Virus record (IMG/VR): IMGVR_UViG_3300032241_000811
Coordinates: 1-64,000 of that record
From: a virus
Reading direction: 5' to 3' (one strand)
DNA: 64,000 bases
Positions 7,271 through 14,498 of this stretch are shown piece by piece (within the stretch, counting starts at the first letter, position 1; each line of letters starts with the position of its first letter). The translations under genes were made by a program, and so were the position numbers. Under the pieces are notes generated by a model. That model saw only the letters and a list, made by a program, of their open reading frames with translations, was not told the DNA's origin and did not search any database.

Positions 7271-8001
7271 AACTTCTCCAACTTCTTCTTGGCAATATCC
7301 AACTGTTCATTCAAATCAGAGATCACCTTTTCCAACTCAACCTTCTTAGGATCTTTCTTTTTAAGAGGTGTAAACTTGGAAATCAACATCATGATCAATG
7401 GCTTAAATTCTTCTTCCAAGTCATTGAGAGTAATGGTTTTATTAAAAATGTTTAGTTCATAACCAACTTCATTTCTAGACCTATAACCAGTCAAAGTTTT
7501 CCCATTGTAAATGAAAGAAAACCAATCATTGTTTGATTCAATGTCTGCATCACCAGATACCTTGGCATCACCATAGACCTTGGCATCACCATAGACATAG
7601 GCATTACCATAGACATAGGCATTACCATAGACATTGGCATTACCAGATACCTTGGCATTACCATAGACATAGGCATTACCATAGACATTGGCATTATCAT
7701 AGACCTTGGCATTATAAAAGACATTGGCATCACCAGATACCTTGGCATTACCATAGACATAGGCATTACCATAGACATTGGCATCACCATAGACATAGGC
7801 ATTACCATAGACATAGGCATTACCATAGACATTGGCATCACCAAATACCTTGACATTATCAAAGACCTTGGCATCACCAGATACCTTGGCATCACCAAAT
7901 ACCTTAGCATCACCAAATACCTTGACATTATCAAAGACCTTGGCATCACCAAATACCTTAGCATCACCAAATACCTTAGCATTATAAAATACGTTTTTCA
8001 T
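7267..8001 (-). CDS. Hexapeptide-repeat (left-handed beta-helix) protein
   Basis: From the start MKNVFYNAKVFGDAKV, about 150 residues consist of near-perfect six-residue repeats of the type [DN]-A-[KNY]-V-[FYS]-G, the signature of left-handed beta-helix folds. A C-terminal domain (NNDWFSFIYNGKTLTG...) and a helical tail follow. The ATG at 8001 has GGAG 9 nt upstream. No active-site residues are apparent, so a structural or binding role is more likely than acyltransfer. It sits between kinase and RNA ligase. Confidence 0.75.
   Translation of the reverse strand: MKNVFYNAKVFGDAKVFGDAKVFDNVKVFGDAKVFGDAKVSGDAKVFDNVKVFGDANVYGNAYVYGNAYVYGDANVYGNAYVYGNAKVSGDANVFYNAKVYDNANVYGNAYVYGNAKVSGNANVYGNAYVYGNAYVYGDAKVYGDAKVSGDADIESNNDWFSFIYNGKTLTGYRSRNEVGYELNIFNKTITLNDLEEEFKPLIMMLISKFTPLKKKDPKKVELEKVISDLNEQLDIAKKKLEKL
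7536..7998 (-). repeat. 18-bp tandem repeats encoding hexapeptide units
   Basis: About 25 consecutive copies of an 18-bp unit (plus-strand form close to ACCATAGACATAGGCATT) with a few variant classes: ACCAGATACCTTGGCATC, ACCAAATACCTTAGCATC and ATCAAAGACCTTGGCATT. Higher-order order of the classes suggests block duplications. Open frames on the opposite strand here are by-products of the repeat. Confidence 0.9.
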
Positions 8002-8002
8002 T

Positions 8003-9178
8003 TCAATCTTCTCCAATCTCATTATAATGTACGTCTGACAAGAAAGCATCCTTGACCTTCTGATAAGAACGCTTGCTACCACAGTTCTTCTTGACACTAT
8101 CTACAATCAACTGATACGCATCGGACCAATCAAGGTCTTTTTCCCAGAGACGGAACACCATGCCACGCCACATTGGATCTACGCTACCCCCACTGTTAAT
8201 AGCGTAGTCTTTCTTGGTTCCAGCGCTCTTGGCCAGAGTCCAGGCAGTCAAAAGAGTCTCAGCCTTTTCAGTCAATTCCAAAAGCATCTCATTGCGGAAC
8301 TTTTCTATCTTATTCACATCATCCTTTGGCAGAACAGGCAACAAGTCATCCAACTCATTGTTCAGAATGAGAGACACGACATCACGCTCCTGCCCCAACA
8401 GAGCCTTGACTTTGTGAATACGCACATACCAGTCTGACTTGATCTTGAACATGTGTCCGTCATCAAAGCGGACAACGACACCCTCTTCACCTTCATGATT
8501 GCGAACGAGATCAATGATCACGTTGATGTCAAGGGATTTAGTTTTGATTGCCTTGACGACTTCGATGCCGTAACGCTCTCCGATGTTCTCTAGCGCATCT
8601 TGTAACAAATAGTTGCCAGAATGATTGACACGCATTGCAGTCAGAACAAGACGATCTTCTGGATAGTTCAGAACGATGCGGTTCTTGTTGGAACACCATT
8701 CAAACACGGGAGTGAACCCATTCTTCAAATAGCGTTCAGCAAGTTCAGTATAATCGGGCCGAGAAGCAACAAAAGCTTCAGCTTCCATGCTGGTGTCGGT
8801 GATGCCCATCTTGGTCATCCAACGGATATGGCCATTCACATAGCACGGGCTGACCATAGAGCCGTCCAGCTTCTCCAAAATCATGTGAGGCTTGTTCAAA
8901 TTGATGTTGGTCAGAGAGGTCTCGTCTCGCTCATTCACATTGAAAAACTTGTGATAGCGTCGATTGATCAGCTTGCCTTCCGTGTCAAATACAAGACCTC
9001 GGCACTCACGGCGAATGGCCGTTTTTATGTCATCAACTGGAGGAAAAGTCGTCTCATTCATCACCACATAGTTGATCACGGTATAGCCATCCTTGGCTAC
9101 CACGACGAACTCTGGTGAACCCTCAATATGTGGAAGGACATCGCTGATATGCGAGATGAATGGAAAAGAATAGTTCAT
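8003..9178 (-). CDS. rnlA: RNA ligase 1, T4 Rnl1 family
   Basis: The 391-residue protein has the nucleotidyltransferase motif EKLDGSM with the adenylated Lys at 103 (T4 Rnl1 uses Lys99), plus RECRGLVF before it and EGVVVRF and FKIKSDWY (motifs IV and V) after it. It joins 5'-phosphate and 3'-OH RNA ends, in T4 to repair tRNA cut by host anticodon nucleases. Length matches Rnl1 (374 residues in T4). Confidence 0.93.
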   Translation of the reverse strand: MNYSFPFISHISDVLPHIEGSPEFVVVAKDGYTVINYVVMNETTFPPVDDIKTAIRRECRGLVFDTEGKLINRRYHKFFNVNERDETSLTNINLNKPHMILEKLDGSMVSPCYVNGHIRWMTKMGITDTSMEAEAFVASRPDYTELAERYLKNGFTPVFEWCSNKNRIVLNYPEDRLVLTAMRVNHSGNYLLQDALENIGERYGIEVVKAIKTKSLDINVIIDLVRNHEGEEGVVVRFDDGHMFKIKSDWYVRIHKVKALLGQERDVVSLILNNELDDLLPVLPKDDVNKIEKFRNEMLLELTEKAETLLTAWTLAKSAGTKKDYAINSGGSVDPMWRGMVFRLWEKDLDWSDAYQLIVDSVKKNCGSKRSYQKVKDAFLSDVHYNEIGED

Positions 9179-9213
9179 ATCCTGTTAGCTTTCATTTATT
9201 CCGTATAAGAGTA

Positions 9214-10290
9214 TTATACAGCAAAGCCGAACTTTTGTCTAGTCTTTTCGTTCTGTTGATTGAAGATTTCGCTCAAGGCATATTCAGGTTTTGCTGTTCC
9301 ATCTTCATTCAGTGGAAGAGGTACACCAAGCTTTCCAGCGGCAATGGTTGCCTCCGATTGATTCAACAACCTGAAATTGCGGGCATCAAAACAACGACCA
9401 GGGCGCAACAAAGCATCATCAATCTTGGTAAGGTTGGTGATGTTAGCAGTGAAGATAAACTTTTTATCATCGGAAGAAACAAGACCATCAGCAGAGTTGA
9501 GAATCTTGTTCATGATCTTGTTGCCTTCTTTTTCTCGGCTTGTCAGTAACACATCGGCATCTTCCATGATAACATACTTCTTGGTGTTATTGAAACACTC
9601 CACATAGAACTTGTCGGTGTTCATAACGGATTCATCAAATGTGGTGATTGCTTCTGCGTTGTTGATTGTCAAAAGCTGGCGAATGAATGATGTCTTGCCG
9701 GTGCCAGGAGGACCCAACAGGATCAAGACATTTGATCTGCTTTGATCAAAACGCTTGCAATATGCTTCAACACCACCCTTGATGAAAGGATAAAACTCAT
9801 CATGGAAGACAGTGTTGAGTCTCATCATCTTTTCAGTTGATACCAAGTCGCCGCCCCCAATGGTGTAATACCAATCAATGGTGATCTGCTTGGTGGACTT
9901 TGACTTGAAGTGATCATGAAGCATCTTGAGTGTGCTGGTCTCAAAACCATAGATCGTGATACCAATGTTATTATGCCCTTTGGACCAGCCATCAGAATAC
10001 GACCTGTTCTTGAGGGTGATCATGACATTAGGTGCATACAGAACACACCGTGAATCAGAGAGAAACTGAAACTTGAACTCTGGAAATTGCTTGACAAACT
10101 CATCCACAAAGTTGATCATTGTGGTATTGTTATGAAAGATTTCAACATGAGAACAATAAACGCTATTCTTGCCATTCTCAGGAAGGTTGTCAAGCCAAGC
10201 TTCTTTGATACGCTCCTGTTTCAGTTCCCAGTCTGTGCTGTCAAAGACATATCCAAAAGAAGTCTTATTGATCGCTTTTGTTTCAAACAT
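9214..10290 (-). CDS. AAA+ ATPase, BCS1-like
   Basis: Walker A is GPPGTGKTS (residues 193-201), Walker B is VIMEDADVLL, sensor 1 is FTANI and the arginine finger is DDALLRPGRCF. The N-terminal 180 residues are family-specific. Overall pattern resembles BCS1-type AAA proteins, which remodel other proteins. The target is unknown. It lies in the RNA end-repair operon, so a stress or repair role is possible but only inferred. Confidence 0.85.
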   Translation of the reverse strand: MFETKAINKTSFGYVFDSTDWELKQERIKEAWLDNLPENGKNSVYCSHVEIFHNNTTMINFVDEFVKQFPEFKFQFLSDSRCVLYAPNVMITLKNRSYSDGWSKGHNNIGITIYGFETSTLKMLHDHFKSKSTKQITIDWYYTIGGGDLVSTEKMMRLNTVFHDEFYPFIKGGVEAYCKRFDQSRSNVLILLGPPGTGKTSFIRQLLTINNAEAITTFDESVMNTDKFYVECFNNTKKYVIMEDADVLLTSREKEGNKIMNKILNSADGLVSSDDKKFIFTANITNLTKIDDALLRPGRCFDARNFRLLNQSEATIAAGKLGVPLPLNEDGTAKPEYALSEIFNQQNEKTRQKFGFAV

Positions 10291-10292
10291 CT

Positions 10293-10667
10293 TTACTTTC
10301 CTACAATATCTTTATATTGGCGTGGATGAATATGATCATGCCCAGCTTGAAAAGTCAGTACAGCATCACCAAACTGGTATGCAACCTGTCTCACAATCTG
10401 AGCAGCATGTGGATTCTGAGGAATGACCCAGATAACCTTATTGCATCTTATAGCACTATTTCTAATCGTTGTCAAGTCTTTATGCAGAGTTATACTATAA
10501 GGATCATTGGACCCCGCAGAGATGATACACATCGAGCCTTGATTGCCCGATGTGAAATGTTGAGAAATAAAATGCGCACTCTTGCCAACCTTGGCGTGAA
10601 TTGCACAATGAGAAGCCTGGCCGTATCCAACAGCGATGCTGTCTCCGATAGCTACACAATCAATCAT
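10293..10667 (-). CDS. SGNH/GDSL-type hydrolase
   Basis: The 124-residue protein shows block I AIGDSIAVGYG with the catalytic Ser, block III-like SAGSND with the Asn, and DHIHP near the end with the Asp and His. That is the SGNH catalytic set. Substrate unknown; relatives are esterases or sugar deacetylases. It is short for the family (usually 180-220 residues), so it is a minimal version. It overlaps neither neighbour. Confidence 0.75.
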   Translation of the reverse strand: MIDCVAIGDSIAVGYGQASHCAIHAKVGKSAHFISQHFTSGNQGSMCIISAGSNDPYSITLHKDLTTIRNSAIRCNKVIWVIPQNPHAAQIVRQVAYQFGDAVLTFQAGHDHIHPRQYKDIVGK

Positions 10668-10668
10668 T

Positions 10669-11118
10669 TCAAAAATCTCCTGGTGCTACCTGCATCACAC
10701 GAATACCCTCCGCACGGATTGCATCCACTACTTGCTGCCTGTCATCAAACCACATAAATGGTTCACCGTAATCTTTACGGATCTGTTGTAGCAGTTCTAC
10801 CTTGACAATACTATCCTTGCGGTTATCACCCGCAGGACGCATATACAGCTTTCCATACGGCACATTGAACTTTGCCATCTGCGTCTCGGTCGCTGCGCGG
10901 TTTTCTTCACCACGCCCGGAGCACAGTACCACAGTATGCCCTGCATCCCAAAGCAGCTTGGCCAGCCATACGATGTCATCATGTGGCGTGTCGTTTACGA
11001 TGCCAGCGTTGAAAGCCTTCCAGTTCTTGGGCTTGGTAGCGACATACTGGCGGCGATGGTCAACATTGGCCAGTGTGCCGTCAATGTCAAACACAACAAT
11101 TTTATTATTCGAGGTCAT
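10669..11118 (-). CDS. Polynucleotide 3'-phosphatase domain (HAD), PseT-like
   Basis: Begins with HAD motif I FDIDGTLA (residues 10-17), then LCSGRGEENRAAT (motif II) and MWFDDRQQVVDA (motif IV). This matches the C-terminal phosphatase half of T4 PseT, which removes 3'-phosphates and 2',3'-cyclic phosphates. Here it is a stand-alone protein, with the kinase half encoded separately at 6749-7270. Confidence 0.85.
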   Translation of the reverse strand: MTSNNKIVVFDIDGTLANVDHRRQYVATKPKNWKAFNAGIVNDTPHDDIVWLAKLLWDAGHTVVLCSGRGEENRAATETQMAKFNVPYGKLYMRPAGDNRKDSIVKVELLQQIRKDYGEPFMWFDDRQQVVDAIRAEGIRVMQVAPGDF

Positions 11119-11121
11119 TCA

Positions 11122-11373
11122 TCATTCCTTATTTGATCTGATACCAATATACGATCCCATAAATGCACCAAATGCAGCGGGCAGCAATAACCAGTGGTTC
11201 TCAATATATGATGTCACCGAGATGCCGCCAAATATATAAATGCCAAACGACCACAGCCCTGCTTGAAGCGGCTGTTTATTGGCTGCTGCAAGAGTATATC
11301 TGGCCCAGCAAATGTCAGCGGCAAAAATCAATACCGCTACCAGTATGCTATCATATAAAATGTTACCCGTCAT
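11122..11373 (-). CDS. Small membrane protein, three TM helices
   Basis: Three hydrophobic segments (about residues 8-25, 38-57 and 61-78) in an 83-residue protein ending in RSNKE. This arrangement is common among phage inner-membrane proteins of unknown role. Overlaps the upstream gene by 4 nt. Confidence 0.7.
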   Translation of the reverse strand: MTGNILYDSILVAVLIFAADICWARYTLAAANKQPLQAGLWSFGIYIFGGISVTSYIENHWLLLPAAFGAFMGSYIGIRSNKE

Positions 11374-11744
11374 ACTTTTCTTCCCAACGTGGCGGGGTCC
11401 ATATCATCTGTGATGTACATAAACGGTCCCTTGTTATAAGCAGGCGCAATGCGCTTCTTCTTACGTTCAATCTCAGCGATAGTTTCTCTAGATTCTTTTG
11501 GTTCATCACGCCGCCACTTATAGTCATCAATGGAACGCTTGAAGCCATTGCCCACAACATTACTGAGAGGTGGTAAGTTCTTCTTGACCATTGGCTCAGG
11601 AAAATAAATCGACCTGTCTGGATTGCTGATAAAAGTCTTGCGAACCTCGGCAAACATTTGCTTGCGCTCTTCACGCAACCGCAAAATTCGTGCAGACGGC
11701 TTCTTTCGCGTGGAACTATTGCGTGTATAAACTATACCTGCCAT
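11370..11744 (-). CDS. Conserved phage protein of unknown function
   Basis: Basic N-terminus (RNSSTRKKPSARILRLREER) and a conserved-looking end, APAYNKGPFMYITDD...TLGRKV. I recall this ending from a widespread unnamed phage family. No catalytic motif seen. Confidence 0.65.
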   Translation of the reverse strand: MAGIVYTRNSSTRKKPSARILRLREERKQMFAEVRKTFISNPDRSIYFPEPMVKKNLPPLSNVVGNGFKRSIDDYKWRRDEPKESRETIAEIERKKKRIAPAYNKGPFMYITDDMDPATLGRKV

Positions 11745-11746
11745 AC

Positions 11747-11941
11747 TTAACCTAATGTAACCTCTTCTGGACGCTTTGAGTAGTGCTGTTCAAGCCCCGC
11801 AAGAAAGCCATTGATTTCGTCAAGAGGAATATCCTCAATACGCTTGCCATTGGAAACTGTCAAAACATATTCCTTGATAAGCAAGGGGATTTCAGCATAC
11901 TCCTTATAGGGCATCCGGTGACTGGTAAACTTCTGCTCCAT
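11747..11941 (-). CDS. Small hypothetical protein, 64 aa
   Basis: Mostly helical, MEQKFTSHRMPYKEYAEI at the start. It overlaps the upstream gene by 38 nt. No family recognised. Confidence 0.6.
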   Translation of the reverse strand: MEQKFTSHRMPYKEYAEIPLLIKEYVLTVSNGKRIEDIPLDEINGFLAGLEQHYSKRPEEVTLG

Positions 11942-12083
11942 CTTCCTTCTCCACTAAAACTACAGAGACATTATAACTCTTTTTTGCACGGAATGCAAGT
12001 GCTGCTTTTTGCTGAGCCTCATAGCTTGTTCTTCCATATACTGTCATCTTATGTCCCTTGTGGAAAGCAATATAGGTATTCAT
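11904..12083 (-). CDS. Small conserved phage protein, 59 aa
   Basis: Starts MNTYIAFHKGHKMTVYGRTS with SYEAQQKAALAFRAKKSY following. I have seen this pattern in many phage genomes as an unnamed family. The start at 12083 lies 2 nt after the upstream stop; the longer frame would extend into the upstream gene. Confidence 0.65.
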   Translation of the reverse strand: MNTYIAFHKGHKMTVYGRTSYEAQQKAALAFRAKKSYNVSVVLVEKEDGAEVYQSPDAL

Positions 12084-12084
12084 G

Positions 12085-12423
12085 TCAATGGGCTCCCGTC
12101 CAGGTGATATGACCCTTCCAAGTCTCAGGCTTTTCAAGATGGGCCCGGACAAAATTCTTTGCAGGGGCATTAAAAGCAGCGGCCTTGAGAATAGTGCCTA
12201 CAGGAAACTTGCCGTTGGGCTTGTTGACAATAAACGAATGGACGCTACGATCCGTGACAATCTTGATATAAGATGTCCCAGGTTGGATTTCGGCTTTGAA
12301 AGCTGCAATCATGCCCTGAACAGTCTTTTCAGAAGCCTTGGGGCCCCACCACTTGATATAGTCTTCCTTAATATACGCAAGGTAGGCATCAAGCGCCTTT
12401 TGGGGAACATTCAACTTAGACAT
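12085..12423 (-). CDS. Conserved phage protein of unknown function, 112 aa
   Basis: Contains the pattern DRSVHSFIV...GTILKAAAFNAPAKNFVRAH, seen in many lytic phages. No motif tells function. It is the first gene of a small operon under a palindrome-bearing promoter (12450-12504). Confidence 0.7.
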   Translation of the reverse strand: MSKLNVPQKALDAYLAYIKEDYIKWWGPKASEKTVQGMIAAFKAEIQPGTSYIKIVTDRSVHSFIVNKPNGKFPVGTILKAAAFNAPAKNFVRAHLEKPETWKGHITWTGAH

Positions 12424-12449
12424 AAAACATCCTTTTCAGTTACAGATAA

Positions 12450-12504
12450 AATATAATGACTTTTGATACGCTTTACAATAGATACCTTTGCATAGCTGTT
12501 ATGC
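12450..12504 (-). promoter_or_regulatory. Promoter with upstream 15-bp palindrome (copy 3)
   Basis: TTGTAA (12473-12478), 17-bp spacer, TATATT (12450-12455). Eleven bp upstream is GCATAACAGCTATGC (12490-12504), which overlaps the stop codon of the preceding gene. Reads into the 12085-12423 gene. Confidence 0.7.
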
Positions 12505-12762
12505 GTCAAACGCATTGACGCCATACTTACGGATGATATACTTCTTCATCCAAGTTACACCCTTCCAGACATATGTTCGGGCAGCCTGTCGGCTGCCGAC
12601 ATTTAGTTCATGCGCAATTTCCTTATAGGTGCATCCGCGGCAAATATACAGATATGCAGCACGGGCAAAAACACTACCATGAAGCTGCCGGGGCGCATTC
12701 TTCTTCTTGTTCCAGAGCGCCGCAAGGGCATCTAACATCAACTCTCGGTTGTTAATAATCAT
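12499..12762 (-). CDS. Helix-turn-helix protein, sigma region 4-like
   Basis: The 87-residue protein contains CTYKEIAHELNVGSRQAARTY, which fits a helix-turn-helix of the sigma70 region 4 or LuxR type. An upstream TTG at 12780 is an alternative start. The gene has its own palindrome-bearing promoter (12798-12852), and another palindrome overlaps its stop codon. It is therefore a candidate for the factor that binds these palindromes; that link is inference. Confidence 0.7.
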   Translation of the reverse strand: MIINNRELMLDALAALWNKKKNAPRQLHGSVFARAAYLYICRGCTYKEIAHELNVGSRQAARTYVWKGVTWMKKYIIRKYGVNAFDA

Positions 12763-12797
12763 TTCTACATCTACTATCAATCATTCTCTATACTGTC

Positions 12798-12852
12798 ATT
12801 ATAGCATGTCCGGAACATCAAAACAAGCGCAAAATTGGAATACCTGGATTGC
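12798..12852 (-). promoter_or_regulatory. Promoter with upstream palindrome (copy 4)
   Basis: TTGTTT (12821-12826), 17-bp spacer, TATAAT (12798-12803) preceded by TGC. Eleven bp upstream is GCAATCCAGGTATTC (12838-12852), matching 12 of 15 positions of copy 1. Reads into the helix-turn-helix gene. Confidence 0.7.
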
Positions 12853-12887
12853 GTAAAATGCATAGCTACACAACCATCAGTTGAGCC

Positions 12888-12931
12888 AAAAGAAAAGGGC
12901 ATCAACCATAAGTTGTATAGCCAATGCCCTT
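12888..12931 (-). terminator. Rho-independent terminator
   Basis: Stem AAGGGCAT/ATGCCCTT with a 21-nt loop, followed on the minus strand by TTTTCTTTT. Lies after the 68-residue gene (12951-13157) and before the next promoter. Confidence 0.75.
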
Positions 12932-12950
12932 GTTTTGTGCTGTTTTTGTC

Positions 12951-13157
12951 TTAGCGGTGTATAGAAGCTAGAAAAGCTGAAACATGGTCATCCGTAAGTG
13001 GAATGTGATTTGCCTTGAACCACTTGTAATCTCTGTTATATTCAACCTGAAGTAGACGCACCAATGGGCTGTCTAAATCATTTCCGTTTCTCATATAGTC
13101 ATTGCTAAACATAGCATTCCAAATAAAACTAATCAATTTTCTTCCCCATGCAATCAT
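12951..13157 (-). CDS. Small hypothetical protein, 68 aa
   Basis: Begins MIAWGRKLISFIWNAMFS. It has an isolated transcription unit: consensus-class promoter 13200-13228, Shine-Dalgarno AAAGGAGG, terminator 12888-12931. That suggests strong early expression. No family recognised. Confidence 0.7.
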   Translation of the reverse strand: MIAWGRKLISFIWNAMFSNDYMRNGNDLDSPLVRLLQVEYNRDYKWFKANHIPLTDDHVSAFLASIHR

Positions 13158-13199
13158 GGCAGGACCCTCCTTTAGGTTTTGTGTGATTTGACATGTGTA

Positions 13200-13228
13200 T
13201 TTATATCACACATTTGCATCGGAGTCAA
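13200..13228 (-). promoter_or_regulatory. Sigma70-type promoter, consensus class
   Basis: TTGACT (13223-13228), 17-bp spacer, TATAAA (13200-13205), directly upstream of the single-gene unit at 12951-13157. No palindrome upstream. Confidence 0.75.
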
Positions 13229-13253
13229 GAAAAATGTTGCAGTGCAGCAAAAA

Positions 13254-13658
13254 TTATAGTTTGAGGTGAGACCTATGGACACGGCAGCGAACCTGCTCAT
13301 TGTACCAATCATCTGGTTTTTCCAGAACAGCGCGAAGCATCTGTTCCTTGGCTTCAAGATAGTTTGCTGTGCCTTTTGATTTGCAGAGATATAGGATTTC
13401 CCGTTTGAAGTTCTCAGCACCAAGCTTGACTACATCTTCTTTCAGTTCATTATTGGAACCATAGTATGTGCGCCAATCGGATTCCGATCTGATTTTCTTT
13501 TTGCGGGTTTTGCCTTTGACAACTTTAGAACGTGTTTTTTGAAAAATCTTCTTGCCAATATATTGCTTATTGGTCTTTAGGTTTGTTATCAGATAGACAA
13601 AGGCTACATTGTCGCCTATCTGATCATCAGTCAACTCTTTGCCGTTATACAGCCACAT
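13254..13658 (-). CDS. GIY-YIG endonuclease, SegE-like
   Basis: The 134-residue protein has FVYLITNLKTNKQYIGKK (GIY-YIG core), SDWRTYYGSNNEL and a C-terminal YNEQVRCRVHRSHL, the pattern of SegE-like GIY-YIG proteins of T4-like phages. Its start codon is preceded by an 11-bp hairpin (13663-13697) containing the Shine-Dalgarno and a late promoter, so translation is probably limited to late transcripts. Confidence 0.82.
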   Translation of the reverse strand: MWLYNGKELTDDQIGDNVAFVYLITNLKTNKQYIGKKIFQKTRSKVVKGKTRKKKIRSESDWRTYYGSNNELKEDVVKLGAENFKREILYLCKSKGTANYLEAKEQMLRAVLEKPDDWYNEQVRCRVHRSHLKL

Positions 13659-13662
13659 AACA

Positions 13663-13700
13663 AAATACTCCCAAGAAGGACATTCCTGGGAGTATTTATG
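13663..13700 (-). promoter_or_regulatory. RBS-sequestering hairpin with late promoter (SegE-like gene)
   Basis: Inverted repeat AAATACTCCCA/TGGGAGTATTT (13687-13697 with 13663-13673). GGGAG in the 3' arm is the Shine-Dalgarno, 9 nt before the ATG. CATAAATA, a T4-type late promoter, occupies 13693-13700 and overlaps the 5' arm, so transcripts from it would lack most of that arm and leave the site free. Confidence 0.75.
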
Positions 13701-14321
13701 TCAGTTGTTATTCGTGTCCAGCTTATGTTTACATTTGGTTCCATGCCACCTTTTATAATTGCCAGGTGTTGTTATAAAACTACAATATTCACACATATAC
13801 GTTTTCTTATTGATGTGATCGAACCCGCCTTTTTTACCGTAGTTTGGATTTTTTGCGCCTAGTTTTCCTTTACGAATGTTTTCTTTAGCTAAAACGGACT
13901 TTTTTATTCCTTTAGACTTTTTTCCAAATTCCACAAAGCGCAATCGTCTATCCTCAGTTAGATTCTTTTTATGGTTGATGTTTAGTTCACCCATTTTCAT
14001 CTTTGACATTTTTTCTCTAGTGGCTTTTGTGTGATGTTTTAGAAAAAACTTTCCGTTGCCGTTGTGTTGGTTATAGAAATCCTCATTTATTCTAGCATCA
14101 ACACCCCTAAGGATACTAACTTCGAGTTTTCTTATATCCTCAAAGGATTCTTCGGCTATGATCTGTCGAGTAAAATCTTCGGGTCTTTTGTAGTATTCTT
14201 CCAACATATACTTTGAAGAACAAATATATCCATCATCTGCCGTTCCTTTATGGGAACCAACATAAAGTTTTCCTTTTTTATGGTCTGTCCAACAATAAAC
14301 GAAAGAACTATTAGTTATCAT
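13701..14321 (-). CDS. GIY-YIG homing endonuclease with NUMOD3 repeats
   Basis: GIY-YIG core is FVYCWTDHKKGKLYVGSHKG. NUMOD3-type repeats follow (TKATREKMSKMKMGELN and LGAKNPNYGKKGG), and a C-terminal zinc-finger-like CEYCSF...GNYKRWHGTKCKH ends the protein. The start overlaps the preceding zinc-ribbon gene by 11 nt, so it is probably translated by coupling rather than from its own switch. Confidence 0.88.
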   Translation of the reverse strand: MITNSSFVYCWTDHKKGKLYVGSHKGTADDGYICSSKYMLEEYYKRPEDFTRQIIAEESFEDIRKLEVSILRGVDARINEDFYNQHNGNGKFFLKHHTKATREKMSKMKMGELNINHKKNLTEDRRLRFVEFGKKSKGIKKSVLAKENIRKGKLGAKNPNYGKKGGFDHINKKTYMCEYCSFITTPGNYKRWHGTKCKHKLDTNNN

Positions 14322-14484
14322 CCTGATCTTCGTCTATTTCCAAATCCACATCATCATCAAAACATTCCGAACCGCAAAATGAACAAAAACGCACTTTTCC
14401 TTGAGTTTCTTCATAATCATATATTACTTTGTAAGACGATTCACAGTAATTACATAATACTTTTTCTACTTCTTTCTGTGACAT
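14311..14484 (-). CDS. Small zinc-ribbon protein, 57 aa
   Basis: MSQKEVEKVLCNYCESS starts a peptide with two CxxC pairs (CNYC and CSFC) and a very acidic C-terminus. This is a zinc-ribbon pattern. It lies between ribonucleotide reductase and a GIY-YIG gene and overlaps the latter. Confidence 0.7.
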   Translation of the reverse strand: MSQKEVEKVLCNYCESSYKVIYDYEETQGKVRFCSFCGSECFDDDVDLEIDEDQDDN

Positions 14485-14498
14485 AGTTGCGTGTTCCT

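Noticed and set aside
7533-7982. Long open frames on both strands with His- or Met-rich repeats, and CRISPR-like periodicity
   Set aside because: They are shadows of the 18-bp repeats encoding the hexapeptide protein. The repeats are contiguous without unique spacers, so this is not a CRISPR array.
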